A stretch of 64,000 nucleotides of DNA from Pseudomonas palleroniana. Lineage in GTDB: Bacteria > Pseudomonadota > Gammaproteobacteria > Pseudomonadales > Pseudomonadaceae. Location: positions 248,001 to 312,000 of the forward strand of contig NZ_PYWX01000029.1 of the NCBI RefSeq assembly GCF_003031675.1, in the 5' to 3' direction. Positions 46,242 to 54,710 of the stretch are shown one piece after another. The translations under genes were made by a program, and so were the position numbers. The notes beneath the pieces are model-generated. The model did not search any database. It was not told the DNA's origin and was given only the letters and a program-made list of their open reading frames with translations. How positions within the stretch are numbered: the first letter of the stretch is position 1; each line of letters opens with the position of its first letter.

Positions 46242-46785
46242 GTCCATACCCATCAAGCGCCTCGTCACGCGACTGCTGATCCTGGTGGTGGCGATGTTCG
46301 CTTTCGGCTTCGCCCTGGTGCCGATCTACGACGTGATGTGCAAGGCGTTCGGCATCAACGGCAAGACCGCCGGGCAGTACGAGGGCGAGCAGGTGGTCGA
46401 TCCGACGCGCCAGGTGCGTGTGCAGTTCTTGTCCACCAACGCGATCGATATGGTCTGGGAGTTTCACTCCAAGGCTGACGAGGTGGTGGTCAACCCTGGA
46501 GCGGTCACCGAGATGCTGTTCGTGGCCTACAACCCCACCGACAAAGCCATGACGGCCCAGGCGGTGCCGAGCATTTCGCCGGCCGAAGCGGCGATGTATT
46601 TCCATAAGACCGAATGCTTTTGCTTTACCCAGCAGGTGCTCCAGCCAGGTGAGCGTATCGAGATGCCGGTGCGCTTCATCGTCGACCGGGCGATGCCCAA
46701 GGATGTAAAGCATCTGACCCTGGCGTACACGCTGTTTGACATCACTGCGCGCCAGCCGCCGGTGGCCGTCCGCAGCGGCGGCTAG
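46234..46785 (+). CDS. ctaG: Cytochrome c oxidase assembly protein CtaG/Cox11
   Basis: This 183-residue protein inserts CuB into subunit I. It has one N-terminal transmembrane helix (LVTRLLILVVAMFAFGFALVPI) and a periplasmic domain. The copper-binding motif KTECFCFTQQ (CFCFTQ) is present near residue 125. The frame is open 40 codons upstream through the REP pair, but the chosen ATG at 46234 gives MLESIPIKRLVTRL, the family start. No strong ribosome-binding site is seen, so translation is probably coupled to the short ORF that ends at 46241. Confidence 0.9.
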   Translation: MLESIPIKRLVTRLLILVVAMFAFGFALVPIYDVMCKAFGINGKTAGQYEGEQVVDPTRQVRVQFLSTNAIDMVWEFHSKADEVVVNPGAVTEMLFVAYNPTDKAMTAQAVPSISPAEAAMYFHKTECFCFTQQVLQPGERIEMPVRFIVDRAMPKDVKHLTLAYTLFDITARQPPVAVRSGG

Positions 46786-46820
46786 CTACTGTTTGCCCCC
46801 TCAATCAGGAGAGCGAATAC

Positions 46821-47708
46821 ATGTCGTCTCATGATACGTACTACGTACCAGCGCAAAGCAAATGGCCCATAATTGCCACGTTTGGCATGTTGACCACGGT
46901 GTACGGCCTGGGCGTGTGGTTCAACGACCTGAAGGCGGCGCGTCCGGAATCCCACGGGCCGTGGATCTTTTTCGTCGGTGGCCTGCTGCTGGCCTACATG
47001 CTGTTCGGCTGGTTCGGCGCGGTGATCAAGGAAAGTCGCGCCGGTTTGTACAGCCCGCAGATGGACCGTTCGTTTCGCTGGGGCATGACCTGGTTCATCT
47101 TCTCCGAGGTGATGTTCTTCATCGCGTTCTTCGGTGCGCTGTTTTATGTACGGCACATGTCCGGCCCATGGCTGGGCGGTGAAGGTCATAAAGGCATCGC
47201 GCACATGTTGTGGCCGAATTTCGAATTCACCTGGCCGCTGCTCAACAACCCGGACCCGAAACTCTTCCCGCCGCCGGAAGGCACCATCAGTCCTTGGGGC
47301 TTGCCGCTGGTGAACACGATCTTGCTGGTCAGCTCCAGCGTGACCATCACCATTGCCCATCACGCGTTGCGTAAAGGTCATCGTGGCGCGCTGAAATTAT
47401 GGCTGGCGCTCACCGTGCTACTGGGTTGGGCGTTCCTGGGCTTCCAGGCCGAGGAGTACATGCACGCCTATAAGGAGCTGGGCCTGACCCTGGGTTCGGG
47501 GGTGTATGGAGCAACCTTCTTCATGCTCACAGGCTTCCATGGCGCTCACGTGACCATCGGCACCCTGATTCTGTTTGTGATGCTGATGCGCATCTTGCGT
47601 GGGCATTTCAATGCCGAGCACCAGTTCGGCTTCGAGGCGGCCAGTTGGTATTGGCATTTCGTGGATGTGGTGTGGATCGGCCTGTTTTTCTTCGTTTATG
47701 TGCTGTGA
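46821..47708 (+). CDS. coxC: Cytochrome c oxidase subunit III
   Basis: This 295-residue polytopic subunit has seven predicted helices. Segments such as FRWGMTWFIFSEVMFFIAFFGALF (split 75-99), LLGWAFLGFQAEEYMHAYKELGL and FHGAHVTIGTLILFVML are typical. The start ATG follows caggagagcg (46808-46817). It lies 35 bases after ctaG and ends 6 bases before the stop of a convergent antisense gene. Confidence 0.97.
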   Translation: MSSHDTYYVPAQSKWPIIATFGMLTTVYGLGVWFNDLKAARPESHGPWIFFVGGLLLAYMLFGWFGAVIKESRAGLYSPQMDRSFRWGMTWFIFSEVMFFIAFFGALFYVRHMSGPWLGGEGHKGIAHMLWPNFEFTWPLLNNPDPKLFPPPEGTISPWGLPLVNTILLVSSSVTITIAHHALRKGHRGALKLWLALTVLLGWAFLGFQAEEYMHAYKELGLTLGSGVYGATFFMLTGFHGAHVTIGTLILFVMLMRILRGHFNAEHQFGFEAASWYWHFVDVVWIGLFFFVYVL

Positions 47709-47714
47709 GGCGCC

Positions 47715-47918
47715 TTACCACGGCGCATGAGAAACCAGCTGGCCGCTGAAAAAGCCCCAGGCGATCAAGCCCACGGTGATTGCGGCCAGGACGACACGCA
47801 CGGTCAGAGCAGTGACGAGGCGGTTGGAGTGGCCCTCGTCCTTGACCAGAAAGAACAAGCCGCTGAATAGGCTCACGACAGTCGCTATCAGCATCAGGGC
47901 AATGGCGGCTTTGAGCAT
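47715..47918 (-). CDS. Twin-transmembrane DUF2909-family protein
   Basis: This 67-residue protein has two predicted helices (AIALMLIATVVSLFSGLFFLV and VRVVLAAITVGLIAWGFF). It is on the strand opposite to the oxidase genes, between coxC and the SURF1 gene. A gene in this orientation is conserved in other Pseudomonas oxidase clusters (PA0109 position). A role in oxidase assembly is plausible from position only. Its transcript would be antisense to any coxC-surf1 readthrough mRNA. Confidence 0.85.
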   Translation of the reverse strand: MLKAAIALMLIATVVSLFSGLFFLVKDEGHSNRLVTALTVRVVLAAITVGLIAWGFFSGQLVSHAPW

Positions 47919-47951
47919 GGTCTGGCTCCAGGGCGTTTATAGGGAGGGGCG

Positions 47952-48716
47952 ATGAAAACCATTATAGCCAGTGCTATCGCGCGCTTTCGCCCCGGTATCG
48001 CTCCCACGTTGGTGGTGCTGGTGCTGCTGCCGTTGATGGTGGGCCTGGGGTTCTGGCAGTTGGCTCGCGGCCATGAAAAACAGCTGCTGGTGGACCGTTA
48101 CGCCGAGCGGCGCGTGGCCGACCCGATCAGCGGCGCGCAACTCGGTGACATGGCCGATCCCGCCTTCCACCGCGTGCGCTTGCGTGGTCAGTTCGACGGC
48201 GAACATAGCGTGCTGCTCGACAACCGCATGCGCGACGGCCGTGCGGGGGTGGAACTGCTGCAGCCGTTTCACGACCAGGCCAGCGGCCTGTGGTTGCTGC
48301 TCAATCGTGGCTGGCTGCCCTGGCCGGACCGGCGCACGCCACCGGTCTTCACCACACCTGAACCCCCTGTGAATCTGGACGCCTGGGTGTACGTCGCCCC
48401 TGGCGAAACCTTCCAGTTGCAGGCCGACCCGGCAACTCGGCAATGGCCGCGCCTGCTCACCGCCCTGCACCCCGCCGCGTTGTGGGCCGAGTTGGGCCGT
48501 AGCGGGTTCGCCTACGAGCTGCGCGCCGAGCCCGGCCCTGGTACGTACGACACCACCTGGGCGGTGGTCGCCATGGGCCCGGAAAAACACTTGGGATATG
48601 CCGTGCAGTGGTTCGCCATGGCACTGGCGTTGCTGGCGCTTTACCTCTACCTCGGATGGCACAACAAGAAGGAGAAGTCCCATGGGAGCGGCCATGAATC
48701 CACCCAGCATGTCTGA
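47952..48716 (+). CDS. SURF1-family cytochrome oxidase assembly protein
   Basis: This 254-residue membrane protein has a helix at each end (APTLVVLVLLPLMVGLGFWQL and WFAMALALLALYLYLGW) flanking a large periplasmic domain, as in SURF1/Shy1. The conserved NRGWLPWP segment is present near residue 118. SURF1 helps put haem A into subunit I. Translation of the next gene begins inside its C-terminal codons (48682). Confidence 0.92.
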   Translation: MKTIIASAIARFRPGIAPTLVVLVLLPLMVGLGFWQLARGHEKQLLVDRYAERRVADPISGAQLGDMADPAFHRVRLRGQFDGEHSVLLDNRMRDGRAGVELLQPFHDQASGLWLLLNRGWLPWPDRRTPPVFTTPEPPVNLDAWVYVAPGETFQLQADPATRQWPRLLTALHPAALWAELGRSGFAYELRAEPGPGTYDTTWAVVAMGPEKHLGYAVQWFAMALALLALYLYLGWHNKKEKSHGSGHESTQHV

Positions 48717-49266
48717 GGCCCCTGCCCGGCGCAAAGGCCGCTGGCAGCTGATGTTGATCCTGATGATGGTCATCGGGCCAATGGTGCTGGCCACCTTCAT
48801 GTACAAGTTGCAGTTCTGGGTGCCGGACAGTCGCAGCTACCACGGTGAAATGATCGGCAACGGCCAGACCCGCGCCGACATCGGCGTGCAGGCGGATGAA
48901 GAGCGCTGGCAACTGCTGGTCACCGCGCCCGCCCCCTGCGCCGACGATTGCCGGCAACTGGTGTACCTGGCGCGCCAGCTGCAAATCAGCCTGGGCCGCG
49001 ATGCTTCCCGGGCCAGCCACGCACTGGCCAGTGCCCAGCCGGTGAGCGCTGAGTACGAGGCCAGGCTCAAGGCCGAGTACCCGCAACTGCAGCGCTACGC
49101 GCTGGACCTGTCGACCTTCACCAAAGACGCTGCCGCACCGGGTGAGGCGCAACTGTGGATCGTCGATCCTCACGGCAACCTGGTGTTGCGCTACGACGCC
49201 AAGGTCAAGGGCAAGGACCTGCTCAACGACCTGCGCCTGCTGCTGAAACTGTCGAACATCGGATAA
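48682..49266 (+). CDS. Sco-like membrane-anchored protein with CX3C and distal His
   Basis: This 194-residue protein has one N-terminal transmembrane helix (WQLMLILMMVIGPMVLATFMY, residues 21-41) and a periplasmic domain. The region around Cys86-X3-Cys90 (APCADDC) and the C-terminal LWIVDPHGNLVLRYD with His164 align by eye with the Sco1 copper site (CPDIC; VDHSGNL) of the true Sco protein at 51240. It is thus probably a diverged Sco/thioredoxin-fold assembly factor. The ATG at 48682 has aaggag seven bases upstream and overlaps the SURF1 end. An alternative ATG is at 48694. Confidence 0.75.
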   Translation: MGAAMNPPSMSEAPARRKGRWQLMLILMMVIGPMVLATFMYKLQFWVPDSRSYHGEMIGNGQTRADIGVQADEERWQLLVTAPAPCADDCRQLVYLARQLQISLGRDASRASHALASAQPVSAEYEARLKAEYPQLQRYALDLSTFTKDAAAPGEAQLWIVDPHGNLVLRYDAKVKGKDLLNDLRLLLKLSNIG

Positions 49267-49276
49267 GGGCATCGTC

Positions 49277-50356
49277 ATGGCCAAACCTGGATTTCGCCTC
49301 GCGTTGTTTGCCACCTTGCTGGCGCTGCTGGTCGTGCTGTTGGGTGCCTACACCCGCCTGACCCACGCCGGCCTGGGTTGCCCGGACTGGCCCGGTTGCT
49401 ACGGCTTTATCAGCGTGCCCAAGACCGAAGCCCAGTTGGCCCATGCCGAGCTGCATTTTCCCGACTCGCCGGTGGAGGCGGACAAAGGCTGGGCCGAAAT
49501 GACTCATCGCTACTTTGCCGGCACCTTGGGCGTGCTGATCGTGCTGTTGGCGGCGCGTTCGTGGAGCCATCGGCGTGACCCCGGCCAGCCGGTAAAATTG
49601 CCGCTGTTCTTGCTGACGGTGGTGTTCGCCCAAGCGGCATTCGGTATGTGGACAGTGACATTGAAGCTGTGGCCGCAGGTGGTCACCGGCCATCTGCTGG
49701 GCGGCTTTGCGACCCTGAGCCTGCTGTTCCTGCTGACCCTGCGCTTGTCCGGCGTGTTGCCCGCGTTGATCGTGCCCAAGCGCCTGCAATATTGGGCAAC
49801 GGCAGGGTTGGTGCTGGTGATAGGGCAGATTGCGCTGGGCGGCTGGGTCAGTTCCAACTATGCGGCGGTGGCCTGTATCGACCTGCCGACGTGCCACGGC
49901 CAGTGGTGGCCGGCGGCGGACTTTGCCAATGGTTTTCACCTGACCCAGCACATCGGTCCCAACTACCTGGGCGGGCAGCTTGATAGCGATGCGCGCACGG
50001 CCATCCACCTGACCCACCGTATCGGCGCGGTTATCGTCACGGTGGTGTTATTCGGCCTGGCCTGGCAGTTGCGCGCCGTGGGTATGACCCGGCTGGCGGG
50101 CTTGCTGCTGATCGCCCTGGCGGCGCAAATCGGCCTGGGCCTGAGCAATGTGTATTTCCATCTGCCGCTGCCGGTGGCCGTCGCGCATAACGCGGGGGGC
50201 GCGGCGTTGTTGCTGACGCTGGTGCTGGTCAATTACCACGCGCGTACCAGCCTGGTCCAGGTGCGCAATCAGTTGCCGTTCGGTTGGCGCTTCATTGCGC
50301 GCAAACAGGTGTCGGGCCTCATTACGCTCAAGGGAGAAATGCCATGGCGGCCTTGA
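49277..50356 (+). CDS. ctaA: Haem A synthase (CtaA/Cox15)
   Basis: This 359-residue protein has about eight transmembrane segments and converts haem O to haem A. Conserved features include [21 protein letters not shown] (residues about 16-36), [21 protein letters not shown] and haem-binding His in HLTHRIGA and HNAGGA. Start ATG at 49277 follows 10 bases after the previous gene. It overlaps the start of cyoE (50344) by 13 bases. Confidence 0.95.
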   Translation: MAKPGFRLALFATLLALLVVLLGAYTRLTHAGLGCPDWPGCYGFISVPKTEAQLAHAELHFPDSPVEADKGWAEMTHRYFAGTLGVLIVLLAARSWSHRRDPGQPVKLPLFLLTVVFAQAAFGMWTVTLKLWPQVVTGHLLGGFATLSLLFLLTLRLSGVLPALIVPKRLQYWATAGLVLVIGQIALGGWVSSNYAAVACIDLPTCHGQWWPAADFANGFHLTQHIGPNYLGGQLDSDARTAIHLTHRIGAVIVTVVLFGLAWQLRAVGMTRLAGLLLIALAAQIGLGLSNVYFHLPLPVAVAHNAGGAALLLTLVLVNYHARTSLVQVRNQLPFGWRFIARKQVSGLITLKGEMPWRP

Positions 50357-51243
50357 TCGGCGCACGTCACGATCAGGCGATCTGGCGTGACTACCTGGAG
50401 CTGACCAAGCCTAAAGTGGTAGTGCTGATGCTCATCACGTCTCTGGTGGGCATGTTCCTCGCCACCCGGGCGGGCGTGCCATGGACGGTGCTGGTGTTCG
50501 GTAACCTGGGCATTGCCCTGTGTGCCGGTGGCGCGGCGGCGGTCAATCATGTGGTGGATCGACGGATCGATGCGGTGATGGCGCGCACCCATAAAAGGCC
50601 ATTAGCCGAGGGGCGGGTCTCTCCAGTGGCCGCGTTGGCCTTTGCATTGTTTCTGGCGGTTGCGGGCCTGGTTCTGTTGTTGGTGTTTACCAACCCACTG
50701 GCGGCGTGGCTGACGTTGGCCTCGTTGCTCGGTTACGCGGTGATCTACACCGGTTTTCTCAAGCGTGCGACCCCGCAAAACATTGTTATCGGCGGCCTGG
50801 CCGGTGCGGCTCCGCCGCTGCTGGGCTGGGTTGCCGTCACCGGGCACGTCAGCGCCGAGCCGTTGTTGCTGGTGTTGATTATCTTCGCCTGGACCCCGCC
50901 ACACTTCTGGGCCCTGGCCATTCACCGCAAGGAGGAATACGCCAAGGCCGATATCCCGATGCTGCCGGTTACTCACGGCGAGCATTACACCAAGGTGCAT
51001 ATCTTGCTCTATACCTTCGCCTTGCTGGCGGTGAGCTTGATGCCGTATGTGATTCACATGAGCGGCCTGCTGTACCTGGCCTGTGCGCTGGTATTGGGTG
51101 GGCGCTTTCTGCAATGGGCCTGGGTGCTGTACCGTGGCAGCAAGCCGCACGCGGCGATCAGCACCTTCAAGTACTCTATCGGGTACCTGTTTTTGCTGTT
51201 TATCGCCCTGCTCGTAGACCACTACTTACTGTTGAACCTATGA
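50344..51243 (+). CDS. cyoE: Protohaem IX farnesyltransferase
   Basis: This 299-residue UbiA-superfamily enzyme farnesylates protohaem to haem O. The allylic diphosphate-binding Asp-rich motif [20 protein letters not shown] is at residues about 64-83, and [17 protein letters not shown] follows. The ATG at 50344 (agggagaaatgcc) is used. The longer frame starting at 50284 lies within ctaA. It ends in an overlap with the sco gene (ATGA at 51240-51243). Confidence 0.97.
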   Translation: MAALIGARHDQAIWRDYLELTKPKVVVLMLITSLVGMFLATRAGVPWTVLVFGNLGIALCAGGAAAVNHVVDRRIDAVMARTHKRPLAEGRVSPVAALAFALFLAVAGLVLLLVFTNPLAAWLTLASLLGYAVIYTGFLKRATPQNIVIGGLAGAAPPLLGWVAVTGHVSAEPLLLVLIIFAWTPPHFWALAIHRKEEYAKADIPMLPVTHGEHYTKVHILLYTFALLAVSLMPYVIHMSGLLYLACALVLGGRFLQWAWVLYRGSKPHAAISTFKYSIGYLFLLFIALLVDHYLLLNL

Positions 51244-51875
51244 CCCGAACTCAAAAAACCGTGTTTATCCTGGTGGCCATCGTCGCGTTGATCATGGGCC
51301 TGACCGTCAATAAAGTGCTTTCGGGCAAGGGTCAGGGTGATCCTACCGCGCTGATCGACGCCGGCATCATCTTGCTGCCCCAGAGTCGCCAGTTGCCGCC
51401 GGTGACCATGACCAATCAGGACGGCCAGCCCGTGCTGGTCAACGAATTGAAAGGCAAGTGGAGCCTGCTGTTCTTCGGCTACACCTTCTGCCCGGACATC
51501 TGCCCGACGACGCTTGCGCAGCTGCGTCAGATCAAGAGCGAACTGCCCAAGGAGGCGCTGGACAAGCTGCAGGTGATCCTGGTCAGTGTCGACCCGAACC
51601 GCGATACGCCGACCCAGCTCAAACAGTACCTGGGCTATTTCGACCCGCAGTTCCAAGGCCTGACCGGCGCGAATGTCGAGGAGGTGCAGAAGGTTTCGAA
51701 TGCCGTGAGCATTCCGTTCATTCCGGCTGATACCAGCAAGCCGAACTACACCGTCGACCACAGCGGCAACCTGGCGCTGATCGGGCCGGATGGAACGCAG
51801 CGTGGGTTTATTCGCGCGCCGTTGAACAACCAGAAGCTGGTGGCGCAGTTGCCGGTTTTGCTACAGCGCAAATGA
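51240..51875 (+). CDS. SCO1/SenC family copper chaperone
   Basis: This 211-residue protein delivers copper to the CuA site. It has an N-terminal membrane anchor ([16 protein letters not shown]), then a thioredoxin fold with the copper ligands Cys84 and Cys88 (FCPDICP) and His174 (VDHSGNL). It overlaps the cyoE stop by 4 bases. It is the last gene of the oxidase operon and is followed by two short hairpins before the convergent metQ. Confidence 0.96.
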   Translation: MTRTQKTVFILVAIVALIMGLTVNKVLSGKGQGDPTALIDAGIILLPQSRQLPPVTMTNQDGQPVLVNELKGKWSLLFFGYTFCPDICPTTLAQLRQIKSELPKEALDKLQVILVSVDPNRDTPTQLKQYLGYFDPQFQGLTGANVEEVQKVSNAVSIPFIPADTSKPNYTVDHSGNLALIGPDGTQRGFIRAPLNNQKLVAQLPVLLQRK

Positions 51876-51877
51876 AG

Positions 51878-51924
51878 CGGGACGCAGAGCGTCCCGGGCT
51901 GCTTTCCCACGCGGAGCGTGGGAA
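51878..51924. repeat. Two adjacent hairpins between sco and metQ
   Basis: The palindromes cgggacgcagagcgtcccg (51878-51896) and ttcccacgcggagcgtggga (51904-51923) have 8-base and 9-base stems. They are in the gap between convergent genes and may serve as bidirectional termination structures. The second is of a repeat type common in Pseudomonas. Confidence 0.7.
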
Positions 51925-51940
51925 CGATCACTAGGTTGGA

Positions 51941-52714
51941 TCAGAACGCCGGCAGAATCGCGCCCTTGTACTTCTCCAGAATGAACGCTTTTACTTCAGG
52001 CGTGTGCAGGGCTGCCACCAGCTTCTTCACCGCATCCGAATCCTTGTTGTCTTCACGGGTCACCAGGATGTTCACGTAAGGCGAGTCGTTGCCTTCGATC
52101 ACCAGCGCATCCTTGGAAGGGTCCAGCTTGGCTTCCAGGGCGTAGTTGGTGTTGATCAGCGCCAGGTCGACCTGGGTCAGCACGCGCGGCAAGGTGGCGG
52201 CTTCCAGTTCGCGGAATTTCAGGTGCTTGGGGTTGGCGGTGATGTCCTTGATGGTCGACAGGATGTTGGCCGGGTCCTTCAGGGTGATCAGGTTGTGCTT
52301 GGCCAGCAGCAACAGTGCGCGGCCGCCGTTGGTGGCGTCGTTCGGGATTACCACGTTGGCACCGTCCGGCAGGTCTTCCAGCTTTTTGTACTTGCTGGAG
52401 TAGGCGCCCAGGGGTTCCAGGTGCACCGCGCCGACGCTCACCAGGTGAGTGCCCTTGGCCTTGTTGAACTCGTCCAGGTACGGCTGGTGCTGGAAGAAGT
52501 TGGCATCCAGGCGCTTTTCAGCCACTTGTACGTTCGGCTGTACATAGTCGGTGAAGACCTTGACGTTCAGGTCCACGCCTTCCTTGGCCAGGGCCGGCTT
52601 CACGAATTCGAGGATCTCTGCGTGTGGCACCGGCGATGCGGCGACCGTGAGGGTCTCGGCAGCATGGGCGGAAAACGCGGCAACGGCGGCGAAAGCAACC
52701 AGTAGTTTTTTCAT
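51941..52714 (-). CDS. metQ: Methionine ABC transporter substrate-binding protein MetQ
   Basis: This 257-residue periplasmic protein of the NlpA family has a signal peptide (MKKLLVAFAAVAAFSAHAAE) without a lipobox, so it is soluble rather than lipid-anchored like the E. coli form. Typical segments are HAEILEFVKPALAKEG, FQHQPYLDEFNK and IPNDATNGGRALLLL. The ATG at 52712-52714 is used over an upstream one. It is the third gene of metN-metI-metQ. Confidence 0.94.
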   Translation of the reverse strand: MKKLLVAFAAVAAFSAHAAETLTVAASPVPHAEILEFVKPALAKEGVDLNVKVFTDYVQPNVQVAEKRLDANFFQHQPYLDEFNKAKGTHLVSVGAVHLEPLGAYSSKYKKLEDLPDGANVVIPNDATNGGRALLLLAKHNLITLKDPANILSTIKDITANPKHLKFRELEAATLPRVLTQVDLALINTNYALEAKLDPSKDALVIEGNDSPYVNILVTREDNKDSDAVKKLVAALHTPEVKAFILEKYKGAILPAF

Positions 52715-52763
52715 CCAGCAAGCTCCTTGTTCGGGCATGTGCCGGCAGGGCCGGCAATGGCCG

Positions 52764-53438
52764 TTATTTTCGAGAAAAGTGCACCACCAGCTTGTCGCCG
52801 ACGGTTTGCAGAATTTGCACCAGGATCAACAGCAGCACCACGGTGACCACCATCACATCGGTCTGGAAACGCTGGTAGCCGAAGCGGATCGCCAGGTCAC
52901 CCAAACCACCGGCGCCGACCACGCCGGCCATGGCGGTGTAGGAAACCAGTGTAATTGCTGTCACCGTAATTGCCGCGAAAATGCCGGGGCGTGCTTCGGG
53001 CAGCAACGCGTTGGTGATGATCTGGCGGGTGCTGGCGCCCATGGATTGGGTGGCTTCGATGATGCCGCGGTCCACTTCACGCAAGGCGGTTTCCACCAGG
53101 CGTGCGAAGAACGGCGTAGCACCTACCACCAGTGGCGGAATCGCGCCGGCCACACCCAGCGAAGTGCCGGTGATCAGGACCGTGAACGGGATCATCACGA
53201 TCAGCAGGATGATGAACGGCAACGAGCGCAGGATGTTCACGATCAGCGACAGCAACGCGTACAGGCCCTTCTGTTCGAACAGTTGGCGCGGGCTGCACAG
53301 GAACAGCAGCACGCCCAGCGGCAGGCCGAGCAGTACGGTGAAGAACAGCGAGCCGAAGAGCATGGTCATGGTGTCGCCGGTGGCGAGCCAGATTTCGGAC
53401 CAGTCGATATTGGCGAAGAAACTCAACAGGACTTCCAT
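52764..53438 (-). CDS. metI: Methionine ABC transporter permease MetI
   Basis: This 224-residue permease has five predicted transmembrane helices. The EAA loop (EATQSMGASTRQIITNALLPEARPG) near residue 135 docks to MetN. Its start overlaps the metN stop by one base (TAATG at 53436-53440), and its stop lies 50 bases before metQ. Confidence 0.96.
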   Translation of the reverse strand: MEVLLSFFANIDWSEIWLATGDTMTMLFGSLFFTVLLGLPLGVLLFLCSPRQLFEQKGLYALLSLIVNILRSLPFIILLIVMIPFTVLITGTSLGVAGAIPPLVVGATPFFARLVETALREVDRGIIEATQSMGASTRQIITNALLPEARPGIFAAITVTAITLVSYTAMAGVVGAGGLGDLAIRFGYQRFQTDVMVVTVVLLLILVQILQTVGDKLVVHFSRK

Positions 53439-54445
53439 TAGCGCAGAACCTCCATGTGGACGTCTGCCGCAGTAAAGCGGGCGAAAGCGGCTTCCATGTC
53501 CCCGCCGGTAACGGCGAGGGTCAGTTGGCCGTAGGGAATATCTTTGATGCGGTCGATACGACCGGCCAGGATGCTGTAGTCCACACCGGTTTCACGAGCG
53601 ACGGTGCCCAGCAGCGGCGCGTAGGTCGCTTCGCCCTGGAACGTCAGGCGAATGATTCGACCCGGTACATGGGCAAAGTCATCCCGTTGCTCGCTTTCAT
53701 CGATCTGATCGGCTTCCTGCACGAAACGCTTGGTGGTCGGGTGCTGAGGGTGCAGGAACACTTCGGCGACCGAGCCTTGCTCGACGATCACACCGGCGTC
53801 CATCACGGCTACTTGGTCGCAAACGCGGCGGATCACGTCCATTTCATGGGTGATCAGCACGATGGTCAGCTTCAGCTCGCGGTTGATCTCGGCCAGCAGT
53901 TGCAGCACCGAAGCGGTGGTCTGTGGGTCGAGGGCACTGGTGGCTTCGTCGCACAGCAGGATTTTCGGCTTGGTCGCCAGGGCACGGGCGATGCCGACGC
54001 GTTGCTTCTGGCCGCCGGACAACTGCGCCGGGTACTTCCTGGCGTGGTCCGACAGGCCGACGCGGGCGAGCAGCTCGGCCACGCGCAGGTCGATGTCCTT
54101 GCGTGACAATTCGCCGGCCAGGGTCAGCGGCAACGCCACGTTGTCGGCGACGGTCTTGGAGGCCAGCAGGTTGAAGTGCTGGAAGATCATCCCGACTTGC
54201 TGGCGGAAACGACGCAGGCCGTTGGCGTCCAGGGCGGTGACTTCTTCACCGTCGACAGTAATTCGGCCGCCGCTGGGTTGCTCCAGGCGGTTGATCAGGC
54301 GCAGCAGTGTGCTTTTACCCGCCCCGGAGTGGCCAATCAGGCCGAATACCTGGCCGTTTTCGACGCGCAGGCTGGTGGGGTGCAGGGCGGGGATTTCCTT
54401 ACCGGCGACGCGGTAGGTTTTATGGACGTTATGAAACTCGATCAC
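53438..54445 (-). CDS. metN: Methionine ABC transporter ATP-binding protein MetN
   Basis: This 335-residue ATPase has Walker [10 protein letters not shown] (residues 38-46), signature [15 protein letters not shown] (near 141), Walker [13 protein letters not shown] (near 162) and H-loop [10 protein letters not shown]-terminal NIL/ACT-like domain ([14 protein letters not shown] onward) binds methionine and inhibits transport. It is the first gene of the operon, divergent from katE with a 265-base gap. Confidence 0.96.
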   Translation of the reverse strand: MIEFHNVHKTYRVAGKEIPALHPTSLRVENGQVFGLIGHSGAGKSTLLRLINRLEQPSGGRITVDGEEVTALDANGLRRFRQQVGMIFQHFNLLASKTVADNVALPLTLAGELSRKDIDLRVAELLARVGLSDHARKYPAQLSGGQKQRVGIARALATKPKILLCDEATSALDPQTTASVLQLLAEINRELKLTIVLITHEMDVIRRVCDQVAVMDAGVIVEQGSVAEVFLHPQHPTTKRFVQEADQIDESEQRDDFAHVPGRIIRLTFQGEATYAPLLGTVARETGVDYSILAGRIDRIKDIPYGQLTLAVTGGDMEAAFARFTAADVHMEVLR

Positions 54446-54633
54446 GTAGCGAACCTTGTGGGGCGCATGGAAAAGGGAGCAGCGGTTAGCCGGGCGCGCA
54501 TTTTAGCCTGTCCGTATAGCGTTTCTTAGCATTTATTTCGCATTCAACCAGCGATTTGGCAATAACGCGATCAAAGGTCATAAAAAAGGAACGGTGCATA
54601 AAGGGATCAGTCACTACTTAGGCAATTCGAAAT

Positions 54634-54654
54634 CCCCAGGTGCCGTGCCTGGGG
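54634..54654 (+). promoter_or_regulatory. Hairpin in the katE leader
   Basis: The perfect 7-base stem ccccagg/cctgggg (54634-54640 with 54648-54654) and a 7-base loop are followed by gttgttct. It lies about 57 bases before the katE ATG, and its role (attenuator or mRNA structure) is unknown. Confidence 0.4.
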
Positions 54655-54710
54655 GTTGTTCTAGAAGAGCCGGGGATCGCTCTGGCCACTTAAGAAGGAG
54701 TTTTTGCCCG

